A DNA stretch of 64,000 nucleotides, taken from positions 1 to 64,000 of the forward strand of contig JACRLX010000016.1 of NCBI GenBank assembly GCA_016235165.1, in the 5' to 3' direction. The translations under genes and the position numbers were made by a program. Origin of the DNA: Rhodocyclales bacterium. Lineage in GTDB: Bacteria > Pseudomonadota > Gammaproteobacteria > Burkholderiales > Rhodocyclaceae. Below are positions 37,219 through 47,484 of this stretch, in pieces. The notes below the pieces were generated by a model. It searched no databases, was not told the DNA's origin, and saw nothing but the letters and a program-made list of their open reading frames with translations. Each line of letters opens with the position of its first letter. The first letter of the stretch is position 1.

Positions 37219-37234
37219 TAACATCATGATGTTA
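37219..37234. promoter_or_regulatory. Perfect 16-bp palindrome upstream of fimV
   Basis: TAACATCATGATGTTA is a perfect inverted repeat, 71 bp before the fimV start and 54 bp after the asd stop, followed by TTTTAG. It could be an operator for fimV or a weak terminator stem for asd; the A/T-rich stem favours a protein-binding site. Confidence 0.4.
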
Positions 37235-37304
37235 TTTTAGTTACGGTCGCGATGCCCACCGCCGTCTTGCTCGGCGGCGTTGCGGGGTAATTTCGACTTA
37301 AAAC

Positions 37305-40052
37305 ATGAAACACAGCCCGTCGGGAGTCACAGTGCCCAATACTGCCAAGCGAAATCCTTTCAAGGCCACCGTTCTCGCGGCCGCATTAGCTGTCCTGCCA
37401 CTGGCGACGCATGCTGCCGGGCTGGGAAAGATCACCGTGCTGTCGGCGCTTGGGCAACCGCTCAAGGCCGAGTTGGAGGTAACTGCCACCAGGGACGAGG
37501 CGCTTTCCTTGGTGACTCGAGTCGCATCGGTCGAGGCGTTTCGCCAGGCGGGCATCGAGTATGCCCCGGCCTTGGTCAATCTTCGGTTTTCGAAGGAAAT
37601 CAGGGAGCGAGGCGGCCGTTTCTATGTCGAATTGAGCACGGATCGGCCATTGAACGAGCCTTTCATCGATGTGCTGGTGGAGCTTAGCTGGGCCTCTGGC
37701 AGGCTTGTCCGTGAATACACCTTCCTGCTCGATCCGCCGGACCTTAACCGTCCGATGCCTGCCGCTGCCTCAGCGGTTACTACGCCGGCCGTGCGACCGG
37801 AAGCTGAAAAAGCGGTTCCTCGGCCGGCCGAGGCGCAAACGCGCCCGGTTCCCGAAACGCGTGCACCTGTCGCGACAGAGCGCGCGGTCGTTCCCGTGGC
37901 GAAGCCAGCCGAGGCGGGGGCGACGCGCACCGTGGTTAGCGGCGATACACTCGGCAAGATCGCCGCGCAAACCGTGCCCAGCGGTGTCAGCCTCGATCAG
38001 ATGCTGGTATCCCTGTTCCGCAACAATCAGGATGCCTTCGACGGCGGCAACATGAACCGGCTCAAGGCGGGCAAGATCCTCTCCATTCCCGATGCCGAAA
38101 CGATCGGCAAGGTTTCCCCGTCGGATGCCCGCAAGGAAGTCGTTGCCCAGGCCGCCGACTTCAACGCCTATCGTCAACGCCTTGCCGGAGCCGCCGCTGC
38201 CGCACCGGCGCGCGACGCCGATGCCAAGCAGGAGGTCAAGGGCAAGATTGCACCGAAGGTCGAAGACAAGGCTCCCGCAAGCAGCGGCAAGGACAAGCTG
38301 GAGGTCTCCCGTACCGAGGTTGCGCGCGACGCCAAGGGCAAACCGCTGCAAGGAAGGATTAGCGCGCTCGAGGAAGACCTTGTTGCCCGCGATCGCGCCT
38401 TGAAGGAGGCCAGCAGCCGGATCGCGGAACTGGAAAAAAATCTTAACGACCTGAAAAAACTTGCGGAACTGAAGAGCAAGGGTGGGGCTGAGATTCAGGC
38501 CGCCGCCCAGGCGGCAAAGCCGGCGGCAGGCCCCGCGCCGGCGGCAAAACCGGCCGAGGCACCGAAGCCAGCGGAGGCCGCCAAGCCTGCCGAGCCGCCG
38601 AAAGCGGAGGCGCCGAAGCCAACGGATGCGAAACCAGCGGATGCCGCAAAGCCCGCGGAAGCAGCCAAGCCAGCGGATGCACCGAAGCCTGCCGAGGGTG
38701 ACAAGCCGCCCCCACCGAAGAAGAAACCCACACCGCCGCCGCCGCCACCGCCTGAACCTGACTTCATGGAAGAAAACGGGCCACTCGTGCTTGGTGGTGG
38801 CGCCATCCTGGCGATGCTGTTCGGTTGGCTTGGTTTCCTGGCCTATCGCAAGAAGAAGGCTGCCAGCGCCGACTCCGGCACACCACTTGCCGAAGCCGAC
38901 TTGTCCGCGCATTCGGTATTCAGTACCACGGTCGCACCGCCACCCAGCGAGCAGGAAACCAGTCAGTTCAGCACGACGGGGATGGGCATGGTGGCGGCAC
39001 AGGACACCGTCGATCCGGTGGTCGAGGCCGACACCTTCCTGGCTTTTGGTCGCGATGCCCAGGCCGAGGAAATCCTGCTGGACGCATTGAATGTCGATCC
39101 CCAGCCGCAGGCATTGCCGATACGCATGAAGCTGCTGGAGATTTATTCCTCCCGTCGTGACGCGGCGAAATTCGAGTCCGTAGCCAAAGAGGTGCAGGGG
39201 CTGACCGGCGGCAGCGGGGAACAATGGGACAAGGTGGTTGCCATGGGTTCGGCGGTCGATCCGGGCAATGCGCTCTATGGTTCCGCCGCCCCAATCGACG
39301 CCGATGCAACCGCGGTCATGAACATGTCGGCGACGACGATCCTGCGTCCGGCAGCAGAAGAGATGGCGGCTGCTCAGCCGGCAGAAGCTGCGGCGGTCGA
39401 GTCCTCCACCTTGGATTTCGATCTCGATCTGGGGGCGACGTCGGCTCCTGCTGCGACGGAAGCGGCGCCTGCGGCGGCAGCGGAGTCGTCCGGACTCGAT
39501 TTCGACTTTGATCTTGGCTCCTCGGCGTCGACCGAGTCGGCTGCACCTGTCACCGAGGCTGCGAAAACAGAGGACATCGGGCTGGACATCGATTTTGAAA
39601 TGCCGGCCAGGCCCGTCGATGCCACCGGACTCGATTTCCCGCTTGCCGCCGAAGCACCCGCTGCGGCGGCATCCGGGCCAGTGGCTGCCGCTCCGGCGAG
39701 CGACGGCAATTCGATCGATTTCAGCTTCGATCTGGGGACTCCCGCACCGGCGCCTTCTGCTCCCGAGTCGTTGCCGGAAATGTCCCTCGATATTCCGGTT
39801 GCCGAACCGGCAGCCCCGGCGCTTGACCTGGGCGGCCTGAGCCTGGAACTCGATGCTCCGGCCGCGCCTGCCGCGGCGCCGGTATCCGATGTTCCGGACA
39901 ATCCGGAAGTCGCGACCAAGCTTGAACTGGCGGCCGCCTATGAAGAAATGGGCGACCATGACGGCGCCCGCGAGCTGTATCAGGAAGCCGTGAGCGAGGG
40001 CAGTCCTGCCCAGCAGGAAGCGGCGCGCGCCAAACTCGCGGCCCTGGGCTGA
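37305..40052 (+). CDS. fimV: FimV family peptidoglycan-binding polarity protein
   Basis: A 915-residue inner-membrane protein of the FimV/HubP family that organises the cell pole and type IV pili. Layout: signal peptide to about residue 35; FimV N-domain with ITVLSALGQPLKAELEV; LysM domain near 210-265 (VVSGDTLGKIA); coiled coil near 350-390; a long Ala/Pro/Lys low-complexity linker; one membrane helix near 490-512; an acidic cytoplasmic tail with repeated DFDFDLG-type motifs; and the C-terminal FimV TPR motif (KLELAAAYEEMGDHDGARELYQEAV). Start could also be a GTG 30 bp inside. Transcribed with truA and the genes downstream. Confidence 0.93.
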   Translation: MKHSPSGVTVPNTAKRNPFKATVLAAALAVLPLATHAAGLGKITVLSALGQPLKAELEVTATRDEALSLVTRVASVEAFRQAGIEYAPALVNLRFSKEIRERGGRFYVELSTDRPLNEPFIDVLVELSWASGRLVREYTFLLDPPDLNRPMPAAASAVTTPAVRPEAEKAVPRPAEAQTRPVPETRAPVATERAVVPVAKPAEAGATRTVVSGDTLGKIAAQTVPSGVSLDQMLVSLFRNNQDAFDGGNMNRLKAGKILSIPDAETIGKVSPSDARKEVVAQAADFNAYRQRLAGAAAAAPARDADAKQEVKGKIAPKVEDKAPASSGKDKLEVSRTEVARDAKGKPLQGRISALEEDLVARDRALKEASSRIAELEKNLNDLKKLAELKSKGGAEIQAAAQAAKPAAGPAPAAKPAEAPKPAEAAKPAEPPKAEAPKPTDAKPADAAKPAEAAKPADAPKPAEGDKPPPPKKKPTPPPPPPPEPDFMEENGPLVLGGGAILAMLFGWLGFLAYRKKKAASADSGTPLAEADLSAHSVFSTTVAPPPSEQETSQFSTTGMGMVAAQDTVDPVVEADTFLAFGRDAQAEEILLDALNVDPQPQALPIRMKLLEIYSSRRDAAKFESVAKEVQGLTGGSGEQWDKVVAMGSAVDPGNALYGSAAPIDADATAVMNMSATTILRPAAEEMAAAQPAEAAAVESSTLDFDLDLGATSAPAATEAAPAAAAESSGLDFDFDLGSSASTESAAPVTEAAKTEDIGLDIDFEMPARPVDATGLDFPLAAEAPAAAASGPVAAAPASDGNSIDFSFDLGTPAPAPSAPESLPEMSLDIPVAEPAAPALDLGGLSLELDAPAAPAAAPVSDVPDNPEVATKLELAAAYEEMGDHDGARELYQEAVSEGSPAQQEAARAKLAALG
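38859..38875 (+). repeat. Partial copy of the dispersed repeat inside fimV
   Basis: GCTGCCAGCGCCGACTC keeps the right half of the unit only; it encodes the segment just after the membrane helix. Confidence 0.4.
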
Positions 40053-40063
40053 TTGCGGCCAGT

Positions 40064-40085
40064 CCCCGGCGCCTGGGCGCCGGGG
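40064..40085 (+). terminator. Strong hairpin after fimV
   Basis: CCCCGGCGC and GCGCCGGGG arms with a CTGG tetraloop, 11 bp past the fimV stop and 4 bp before the start of the next gene. It lacks a full T-tract (CACTTTG follows), so it may attenuate rather than block read-through to truA and trp genes. Confidence 0.6.
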
Positions 40086-40089
40086 CACT

Positions 40090-40671
40090 TTGATCGTGAA
40101 TATCCTGCATCCGGCCAGCGTGATTCTGCTTGGCTTGGCGTTTCTGCTCTTCGCGTCGACCCGCAGCGAGGTCTTGCTGATAGCCTTGGGTGGCGGCTCG
40201 GCCATATTGGCCCTTTTGATTGCACGCTTCCATCTGCTTCGCATCCTGCGCCGCAGCCGCTGGCTACTGTTGACCATGCTGTTGCTGTTTGGCTGGATGA
40301 CTCCTGGAACGGCCATGCCACTGCTGCCCGGGGCCACAGAGGAGGGTTTGTGGTTGGCCGTCGAGAATGTCGCCCGGTTGCTGATCGCGATAGCTACCGT
40401 ATCCCTCCTTCTTGGCGTTCTGCCTCCGGCGGCGCTGGTTTCCGGAATGCGATCCTTGCTGGCGCCGCTTGCCGGTCTTGGCGGGTTTCGCGACCGGCTT
40501 GCCGTGCGCCTCATGCTGACGCTGGAGGCCGTCGAAGCCGCGCGCCTGGGAGGCGAGGATGGTTCCGCAACAGCAAGCAGCCTGGGCCTGCCGGTCGTAC
40601 CGATCGGGCCCGCCGACTATGCCGTCGCGTTATGCAGCGCGGGTTTGATGCTCTACGCGGTGCTGGCATGA
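40090..40671 (+). CDS. Integral membrane protein, CbiQ/ECF-T-like
   Basis: A 193-residue protein with about five membrane segments and a short loop ([17 protein letters not shown]) resembling the coupling helix of CbiQ-type energy-coupling proteins. There is no ECF ATPase nearby, so a transporter role is unproven. Its TTG start lies in the loop region after the fimV hairpin, and a GTG six bases on is possible. It overlaps truA by 4 nt. Confidence 0.65.
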   Translation: MIVNILHPASVILLGLAFLLFASTRSEVLLIALGGGSAILALLIARFHLLRILRRSRWLLLTMLLLFGWMTPGTAMPLLPGATEEGLWLAVENVARLLIAIATVSLLLGVLPPAALVSGMRSLLAPLAGLGGFRDRLAVRLMLTLEAVEAARLGGEDGSATASSLGLPVVPIGPADYAVALCSAGLMLYAVLA

Positions 40672-41477
40672 GGTACGCGCTCTGCATCGAATATGACGGC
40701 GCGGCCTTCCGCGGCTGGCAATCGCAGGCGGATGGAGGTGCCGTGCAGGATGCCGTCGAGGCCGCGCTGGCCATCATCGCCGATTCGCCAACGCGCGTGG
40801 TGTGCGCCGGTCGCACCGATGCGGGCGTGCACGCTCTGGCGCAAGTGGTGCATTTCGATACCTTGGCCAAACGTCCCGACAGCGCATGGGTGCGCGGGGT
40901 GAATGCACACCTGCCGTCCAGTGTTGCCGTGCGCTGGGCGCAACCGGTTGCGGACGATTTCCACGCCCGATTTTCCGCGCGCGGTCGTCGCTATCGTTAT
41001 CTGCTGCTCAACCGTCCGCAACGACCGGGATTGCAGTCGGGGCGGGTGGGCTGGCATCACCATCCGCTCGACGAGAGCGCCATGGCGCAGGCAGCGGCCA
41101 TGCTGCTGGGCGAACACGACTTCTCCGCGTTCAGGTCGGCGGAGTGCCAGGCCAAATCGCCGGTGAAGGACTTGCGTGAAGCGCGGATCGTGCGTCATGG
41201 CGAGTTGATCGTTTTCGATTTTGCCGCCGGCGCCTTTCTCCATCACATGGTGCGCAATATCGTCGGAGCGCTGGTCTATGTCGGCAAGGGCGCGCATCCG
41301 CCGGAATGGCTGGCGGAACTGCTTGCCAGCCGTGATCGGCGCCTGGCGGCGCCAACCTTTGCCGCCAGTGGTTTGTACTTTGCCGGCGTGGACTATGATC
41401 CGGGCTGGCAATTGAAAGCCATGCACGGCGGCATCCACATAGTCGGCGCTGGCGTTACGGCGTTTTCCCTCTCCTGA
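40668..41477 (+). CDS. truA: tRNA pseudouridine(38-40) synthase
   Basis: A 269-residue enzyme modifying the anticodon stem-loop. Catalytic aspartate is D51 in GRTDAGVHA, followed by [14 protein letters not shown] and the [11 protein letters not shown] region. The ATG overlaps the upstream stop. The last residues ([14 protein letters not shown]) are unusual for the family and are encoded by a copy of the dispersed repeat, so the C-terminus seems to have been extended by it. Confidence 0.96.
   Translation: MRYALCIEYDGAAFRGWQSQADGGAVQDAVEAALAIIADSPTRVVCAGRTDAGVHALAQVVHFDTLAKRPDSAWVRGVNAHLPSSVAVRWAQPVADDFHARFSARGRRYRYLLLNRPQRPGLQSGRVGWHHHPLDESAMAQAAAMLLGEHDFSAFRSAECQAKSPVKDLREARIVRHGELIVFDFAAGAFLHHMVRNIVGALVYVGKGAHPPEWLAELLASRDRRLAAPTFAASGLYFAGVDYDPGWQLKAMHGGIHIVGAGVTAFSLS
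41439..41463 (-). repeat. Copy of the 25-bp dispersed repeat at the end of truA
   Basis: AGTCGGCGCTGGCG, one variable base, then TACGGCG matches the inverted consensus. It encodes VGAGVTA, eleven codons before the truA stop. Confidence 0.65.
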
Positions 41478-41480
41478 CCC

Positions 41481-42099
41481 ATGACACGTACCCGGATCAA
41501 GATCTGCGGCATCACCCGCGAGCAAGACCTCGATGCCGCCGTCGAGGCCGGGGTTGACGCCCTGGGTTTCGTTTTTTATTCGCCCAGCCCGCGTTATGTC
41601 AGCCCCAGGCGCGCGGCGGAGTTGCTGGCTAGGGTGCCGGCTTTCGTCAAGACCGTGGGGCTTTTCGTCAACGAGCCCGCAGCGGACATCAGCGCAGTGC
41701 TGGAGCAGTTGCCGCTCGATCTGCTGCAATTCCATGGCGACGAAAACGCGGCCTATTGCGCGGCTTTTCGCCGGCCGTGGATCAAGGCTGCGCGGGTGAA
41801 GCCGGGGACCGATTTGTTAGAATACGCGGGTCGTTTTGCCGGTGCCACGGGAGTCGCAGGTTTGCTGCTGGATGCCCATGTCGAAGGCTATGGCGGTGGC
41901 GGACAAACCTTCGATTGGTCGCTGATTCCGTCTTTGCTGCCCTTGCCCATCATCCTTTCGGGCGGTTTGCATCCCGGCAACGTGGCGGAGGCCGTGCGCA
42001 AGGTCCGGCCATGGGCGGTGGATGTCAGCAGTGGCGTGGAAAGCACCAAGGGCATCAAGGACGTACAAAAGATTTCTGAATTCATTGCCGGAGTGCGAG

Positions 42100-42125
<26 letters not shown>
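41481..42125 (+). CDS. trpF: Phosphoribosylanthranilate isomerase
   Basis: A 214-residue TIM-barrel enzyme for the third tryptophan step. Catalytic cysteine in KICGITR (C9), conserved aspartate in [18 protein letters not shown], phosphate loop in [13 protein letters not shown] and VDVSSGVES. Starts 3 bp after truA and overlaps trpB by 26 nt. Confidence 0.96.
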
Positions 42126-43311
<1,186 letters not shown>

Positions 43312-43313
43312 TC

Positions 43314-44132
43314 ATGTCGCGAATTGCCGCCACGTTTTCCCGTCTTGCCGGCGAACGCCGCAAGGCCCTGATTCCCTTCATTACCGCCGGCGATCCGCAT
43401 CCCGACCAGACCCTGCCGCTGATGCAGGCTCTGGTGGCCGGCGGGGCCGACATCATCGAGCTGGGCGTGCCCTTCTCTGATCCGATGGCGGATGGGCCGA
43501 CCATCCAGCGCGCCTCGGAACGGGCCTTGGCGCAAGGCATGAGCCTGCGCCGGGTGTTGTCCACGGTTCGCGAGTTCCGTGCCAACGACGCGTCCACCCC
43601 GGTCGTGCTGATGGGCTATGCCAATCCGCTGGAGGCCTATGGCATCGAGGCCTTCGCCGGCGCGGCGCGCGAGGCCGGAGTCGACGGTGTGCTGGTGGTC
43701 GACTATCCGCCCGAAGAATGCGCCGATTTTGCCGCGACGATGAAGGCCGCCGGCATCGATCCGATCTTCCTGCTGGCGCCGACCTCCAGCGAAGCGCGCT
43801 ACGCCGAGGTCGCGCGCATGGGGAGCGGCTACATTTATTACGTCTCGCTGAAGGGCGTTACCGGTTCGGCCACGCTGGATCTCGACGAGGTGGCGGCGCG
43901 CATTCCGCAGATTCGTGCACGGGTAGGCATGCCGGTCGGCGTCGGATTCGGCATACGCGACGCCGCCGCCGCCGCCCGCATCGGCGCCGTGGCCGATGCG
44001 GTCGTCATCGGCAGCCGCATCATCGAGGAAATTGAGAGCGCGCCAGCCAGCGAAGCCGCGATGCGCGTCAGGGAGTTTGTATCCGGCATCCGCAACGCGA
44101 TGGATGCCGCCACGCAAGGAGTCGCCGCATGA
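43314..44132 (+). CDS. trpA: Tryptophan synthase alpha subunit
   Basis: A 272-residue TIM-barrel enzyme cleaving indole-3-glycerol phosphate. Catalytic E49 ([15 protein letters not shown]) and D60 are present, as is [10 protein letters not shown] and the phosphate-binding GFGIRD. The complex with TrpB channels indole. Its stop overlaps accD by 4 nt. Confidence 0.97.
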   Translation: MSRIAATFSRLAGERRKALIPFITAGDPHPDQTLPLMQALVAGGADIIELGVPFSDPMADGPTIQRASERALAQGMSLRRVLSTVREFRANDASTPVVLMGYANPLEAYGIEAFAGAAREAGVDGVLVVDYPPEECADFAATMKAAGIDPIFLLAPTSSEARYAEVARMGSGYIYYVSLKGVTGSATLDLDEVAARIPQIRARVGMPVGVGFGIRDAAAAARIGAVADAVVIGSRIIEEIESAPASEAAMRVREFVSGIRNAMDAATQGVAA

Positions 44133-44989
44133 GCTGGTTACAGAAGCTGCTGCCGCCCAAGATCAAGCGTTCCGAAGGCACGCGGCGATCGATGCCGGAA
44201 GGCCTTTGGTCCAAGTGTCCGGCCTGCGAAGAAGTGCTGTACAGCACCGACCTGGAGAACAACCAGAACGTTTGCCCGAAATGCAGTCATCATCTTCGGG
44301 TGCGCGCCCGTGCCAGGCTGGATGCCTTGCTCGACGCCGAGGGGCGCTTCGAGATCGGCAGCGAGGTGATCCCCACCGATCCCCTGAAGTTCAAGGACAG
44401 CAAGCGCTATATCGATCGCCTGGTCGCCGCCAACGAGGAAACCGGCGAGGCCGATGCGATGGTGGTGATGCAGGGGGCAATCAAGACCGTGCCGGTGGTG
44501 GTGGCCTGTTTCGAATTCGAGTTTCTCGGCGGTTCGATGGGGGCCGTGGTCGGCGAGCGCTTCGTGCGCGGCGTCAAGGCGGCGATCGAGGCCCAGACGC
44601 CCTTCATCTGCATCACCGCCTCGGGCGGCGCGCGCATGCAGGAGGGCTTGTTCTCGCTGATGCAGATGGCCAAGACCACGGCGGCGGTGACGCAGCTCGC
44701 GCACCATCAGCTGCCATTCATCAGTCTGCTGACCGACCCGACCATGGGCGGCGTTTCGGCTTCGTTTGCCTTTGTCGGCGACATCGTGATTGCCGAGCCG
44801 GGTGCCCTGATCGGCTTCGCCGGTCCGCGGGTGATCGAACAGACAGTGCGCGAAACCTTGCCCGAAGGATTCCAGCGCGCCGAATTCCTGCTCGAAAAGG
44901 GCGCCATCGACATGATCGTCGATCGCCGCGAACTGCGCGACAGACTGGCCGCGCTACTGACCCTGCTGCAACGCGTGCCGGCGGTTTGA
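44129..44989 (+). CDS. accD: Acetyl-CoA carboxylase carboxyltransferase subunit beta
   Basis: A 286-residue subunit that, with AccA, moves carboxyl from biotin to acetyl-CoA, starting fatty-acid synthesis. Four zinc cysteines at 30, 33, 49 and 52 (CPAC, CPKC) precede the crotonase-like domain ([32 protein letters not shown]). Order trpA-accD-folC is common in beta- and gammaproteobacteria. Confidence 0.97.
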   Translation: MSWLQKLLPPKIKRSEGTRRSMPEGLWSKCPACEEVLYSTDLENNQNVCPKCSHHLRVRARARLDALLDAEGRFEIGSEVIPTDPLKFKDSKRYIDRLVAANEETGEADAMVVMQGAIKTVPVVVACFEFEFLGGSMGAVVGERFVRGVKAAIEAQTPFICITASGGARMQEGLFSLMQMAKTTAAVTQLAHHQLPFISLLTDPTMGGVSASFAFVGDIVIAEPGALIGFAGPRVIEQTVRETLPEGFQRAEFLLEKGAIDMIVDRRELRDRLAALLTLLQRVPAV

Positions 44990-46287
44990 TGTCGGCCCGG
45001 CTGCAGGGCCTGGGCGCCTGGCTGGCGCATGTCGAGGCTTTGCATCCGCGGGGCAGTGCCGGCATCGAGCTTGGTCTGGGGCGGGTGGAACAGGTCAGTG
45101 CGCGGCTGGGCCAAAGCGTCTTCTGCCCCGTCATCCTGGTTGGCGGCACCAACGGCAAGGGATCGACCTGTGCCATGCTGGAGCGCATCCTGCTCGCGGC
45201 CGGGTATCGCGTCGGGCTGTACACCTCGCCGCATCTCCTGAGCTACAACGAGCGTGTGCGCATCGATGCCGTTGCGGTTGACGATGAGCAGCTTTGTGCG
45301 GCTTTCGAGCGGGTGGAACGGGCGCGTGGCGATAGTGCGCTGACCTACTTCGAGTTCGGTACGCTGGCGGCCTGGGAAGTTTTTGCCGAAGTCCGCCCCG
45401 ATGCCATCGTGCTGGAGGTCGGCCTCGGCGGCCGGCTCGATGCGACGAATGCCTACGCGCCGGATTGCGCCATCGTTACCGGCATCGACCTCGACCATAT
45501 GGATTTCCTCGGTCCGGATCGCGAGTCGATCGGTCGCGAAAAGGCCGGCATCTTCCGCGTCGGGAAGGTGGCGATCTGCGGCGATCCGCAGCCGCCGCAA
45601 AGCCTGATCGAGCACGCGGCAGCAGTCGGTGCCGACCTGCGGCTGATCGGCCGCGATTTCGGTTATCAGCGACAGGAACAGCAGTGGCTCTATTGGGGGA
45701 GGCCGGCGCCCAATGGTGAAATTACACGGCGCGGTGGACTGGCCTTTCCCGCCCTGCGCGGCGAGCGCCAGTTGGGAAATGCGGCCTGCGTGCTGGCAGC
45801 GCTCGACGCCTTGCGCGACCGTCTGCCGGTTGCCATGCAGGACATTCGGCGCGGTTTGGGCGAAGTTGAACTCGCGGGACGCTTCCAGGTGCTGCCAGGA
45901 CGACCGGCCGTGGTGCTCGACGTTGCCCACAATCCCCAGGCCGCCCGCGTTCTGGCCGCGAATCTTGGCGACATGGGCTTCCATCGCACGACCTGGGCGG
46001 TGTTCGGCATGCTCGGCGACAAAGACATCGATGGCGTGATCGAGGCCTTGCGCGAACGCGTTACGCAGTGGTTGCCGTGTACCCTGGAAGGTCGCCGTGC
46101 CGCCAGCGCCGACTTTCTGGCAAGTCGCTTGCGGGCACTGGGCTTGAGCGTTGCCGGCGAGTTCGAAAGCCCCGAAAAGGCACTGGTTTGGGCGCAGGAG
46201 AAGGCAGGTCAAGATGATAGAATTCTCGCCTTCGGATCCTTCCTCACCGTTGCTGCGGCCTTGCAATTGCTGGGCCGGACAGCGTAA
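44989..46287 (+). CDS. folC: Bifunctional folylpolyglutamate/dihydrofolate synthase
   Basis: A 432-residue Mur-ligase-fold enzyme adding glutamate to folates. P-loop VGGTNGKGST at 51-60, then YTSPHLLSYNERVRI, VGLGGRLDATNA and LDHMDFLG; the C-terminal domain has VLDVAHNPQAARVLA. The ATG shares one base with the accD stop. Near the C-terminus the coding region contains an almost perfect copy of the dispersed repeat ([13 protein letters not shown]), a segment that is normally variable. Confidence 0.96.
   Translation: MSARLQGLGAWLAHVEALHPRGSAGIELGLGRVEQVSARLGQSVFCPVILVGGTNGKGSTCAMLERILLAAGYRVGLYTSPHLLSYNERVRIDAVAVDDEQLCAAFERVERARGDSALTYFEFGTLAAWEVFAEVRPDAIVLEVGLGGRLDATNAYAPDCAIVTGIDLDHMDFLGPDRESIGREKAGIFRVGKVAICGDPQPPQSLIEHAAAVGADLRLIGRDFGYQRQEQQWLYWGRPAPNGEITRRGGLAFPALRGERQLGNAACVLAALDALRDRLPVAMQDIRRGLGEVELAGRFQVLPGRPAVVLDVAHNPQAARVLAANLGDMGFHRTTWAVFGMLGDKDIDGVIEALRERVTQWLPCTLEGRRAASADFLASRLRALGLSVAGEFESPEKALVWAQEKAGQDDRILAFGSFLTVAAALQLLGRTA
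46092..46116 (+). repeat. Near-perfect copy of the 25-bp dispersed repeat inside folC
   Basis: TCGCCGTGCCGCC then AGCGCCGACTTT, one transition from the consensus, sense strand of folC. Confidence 0.8.
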
Positions 46288-46292
46288 CCACG

Positions 46293-46979
46293 ATGGCGGA
46301 ACAAGACACACCGGCTGAAGCCGAATTGCAGTTGAAGAAGCGTGCGCGCCGGCGCCTGGTGGGTGCCATCGCGCTGGCCTTGCTGGCAGTCATCGTCTTG
46401 CCGATGGTGATGGATCGCGAACCGCGTCCGGTCAGCCAGGACATCCAGGTGCGCATTCCCAGCCAGGATTCGAGCAGCCTGGCCGCCAGGATGGTACCCG
46501 GCAAGTCGGTGTCGACTCCCTTGCCGGCTCCGGAACCGCGTACCGTGGCGGAACCCGTGCCGGGTACCAAAGCGGAGCCGAAGCCTGACGCGAAACCGGC
46601 TTCCGAGATTGTTGCCAACCCGGCGGCTACCGCCAAGCCGGCCGAAAAACCTGTCCCTGCCAAGCCTGTCGAGAAAATGCTACCCCCGGCCAAAGCTGCT
46701 GAAAAGCCTGCCGGCAAGACCGAGACCAAGCCGGCCGCTGCCGAATCCGGAGGGCAGTGGGTAGTTCAATTGGGCGCCTACAAGGAAGCCGGAAACGTCA
46801 AGCTGCTGCTGTCCAAGCTCAAGGGCGTGAATGTTCCCGCCTATACCGAAAAATTCGATTCGTCCCAAGGGCAGCGCACGCGCGTGCGTGCCGGCCCTTT
46901 CCCCAGCCAGGAGGCCGCGGAAAAGGCGCGCAGCCGAATCAAGATCATTGGCGTGGATGGGCCGGTGGCACCGAAGTAA
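46293..46979 (+). CDS. SPOR-domain cell-division protein, DedD-like
   Basis: A 228-residue protein with a short cytoplasmic tail, one membrane helix near residues 25-42 (AIALALLAVIVLPMVM), a Pro/Ala/Lys linker and a SPOR domain at 150-228 (WVVQLGAYKEAGNVKLLLSKLKG, RTRVRAGPFPSQEAAEKA). SPOR domains bind denuded septal peptidoglycan. The place between folC and cvpA matches dedD. Confidence 0.88.
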   Translation: MAEQDTPAEAELQLKKRARRRLVGAIALALLAVIVLPMVMDREPRPVSQDIQVRIPSQDSSSLAARMVPGKSVSTPLPAPEPRTVAEPVPGTKAEPKPDAKPASEIVANPAATAKPAEKPVPAKPVEKMLPPAKAAEKPAGKTETKPAAAESGGQWVVQLGAYKEAGNVKLLLSKLKGVNVPAYTEKFDSSQGQRTRVRAGPFPSQEAAEKARSRIKIIGVDGPVAPK

Positions 46980-46983
46980 GCCG

Positions 46984-47475
46984 ATGACCGCGTTTGATTA
47001 CGCCGTGCTGACGGTGTTGGGGGTATCGGTGCTGCTGGGCTTGTGGCGCGGTGTGGTAAGCGAGATTCTGGCGCTGCTGGCCTGGGTGGTGGCGTTTCTG
47101 GCAGCTCGCGTTGAAGGTGCGGAAGTGGCAAACTGGCTGACCCCGCATGTCGCGGAACCGGCCTTGCGGATGGCGGCAGCCTATGTGCTGGTGGTGGTTG
47201 CGGTGCTGGTACTGTTCTCCGTTCTGCGCCTGGTGCTGAAACTCCTGCTCAAGGCGGCTGGCCTGGGCGTGCTGGATCGCTTGCTGGGTGCCGCCTTCGG
47301 CATCCTGCGCGGCGCGCTGGTGGTGATGGTGGCGGTATTGGTGGCGGGCATGACGCCGTTGCCGAAGATGGAATGGTGGCGCGAGGCGAGGTTTGCGCCA
47401 CCGCTGGAAACTGCGGTGTTGGCGGCCAGACCCTGGTTGCCGGCGGAAGCGGCAAAACGGATTCGGTATCGATAG
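46984..47475 (+). CDS. cvpA: CvpA family membrane protein
   Basis: A 163-residue inner-membrane protein with four helices. MTAFDYAVLTVLGVSVLLGLWRG opens it and FGILRGALVVMVAVLVAG is the conserved middle. In E. coli CvpA is linked to colicin V export and bile resistance. Start at 46984, 4 bp after the SPOR gene; purF follows after 9 bp, the usual arrangement. Confidence 0.93.
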   Translation: MTAFDYAVLTVLGVSVLLGLWRGVVSEILALLAWVVAFLAARVEGAEVANWLTPHVAEPALRMAAAYVLVVVAVLVLFSVLRLVLKLLLKAAGLGVLDRLLGAAFGILRGALVVMVAVLVAGMTPLPKMEWWREARFAPPLETAVLAARPWLPAEAAKRIRYR

Positions 47476-47484
47476 AGGACGATC

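Noticed and set aside
38490-38760. Ala/Pro/Lys repeats in fimV, also seen in the SPOR and TPR proteins
   Set aside because: Ordinary low-complexity linkers encoded by similar codons, not a mobile repeat.
37770-40514. 914-codon minus-strand frame opposite fimV
   Set aside because: An Arg/Gly-rich artefact of antisense codon bias in the Ala/Pro-rich fimV gene.
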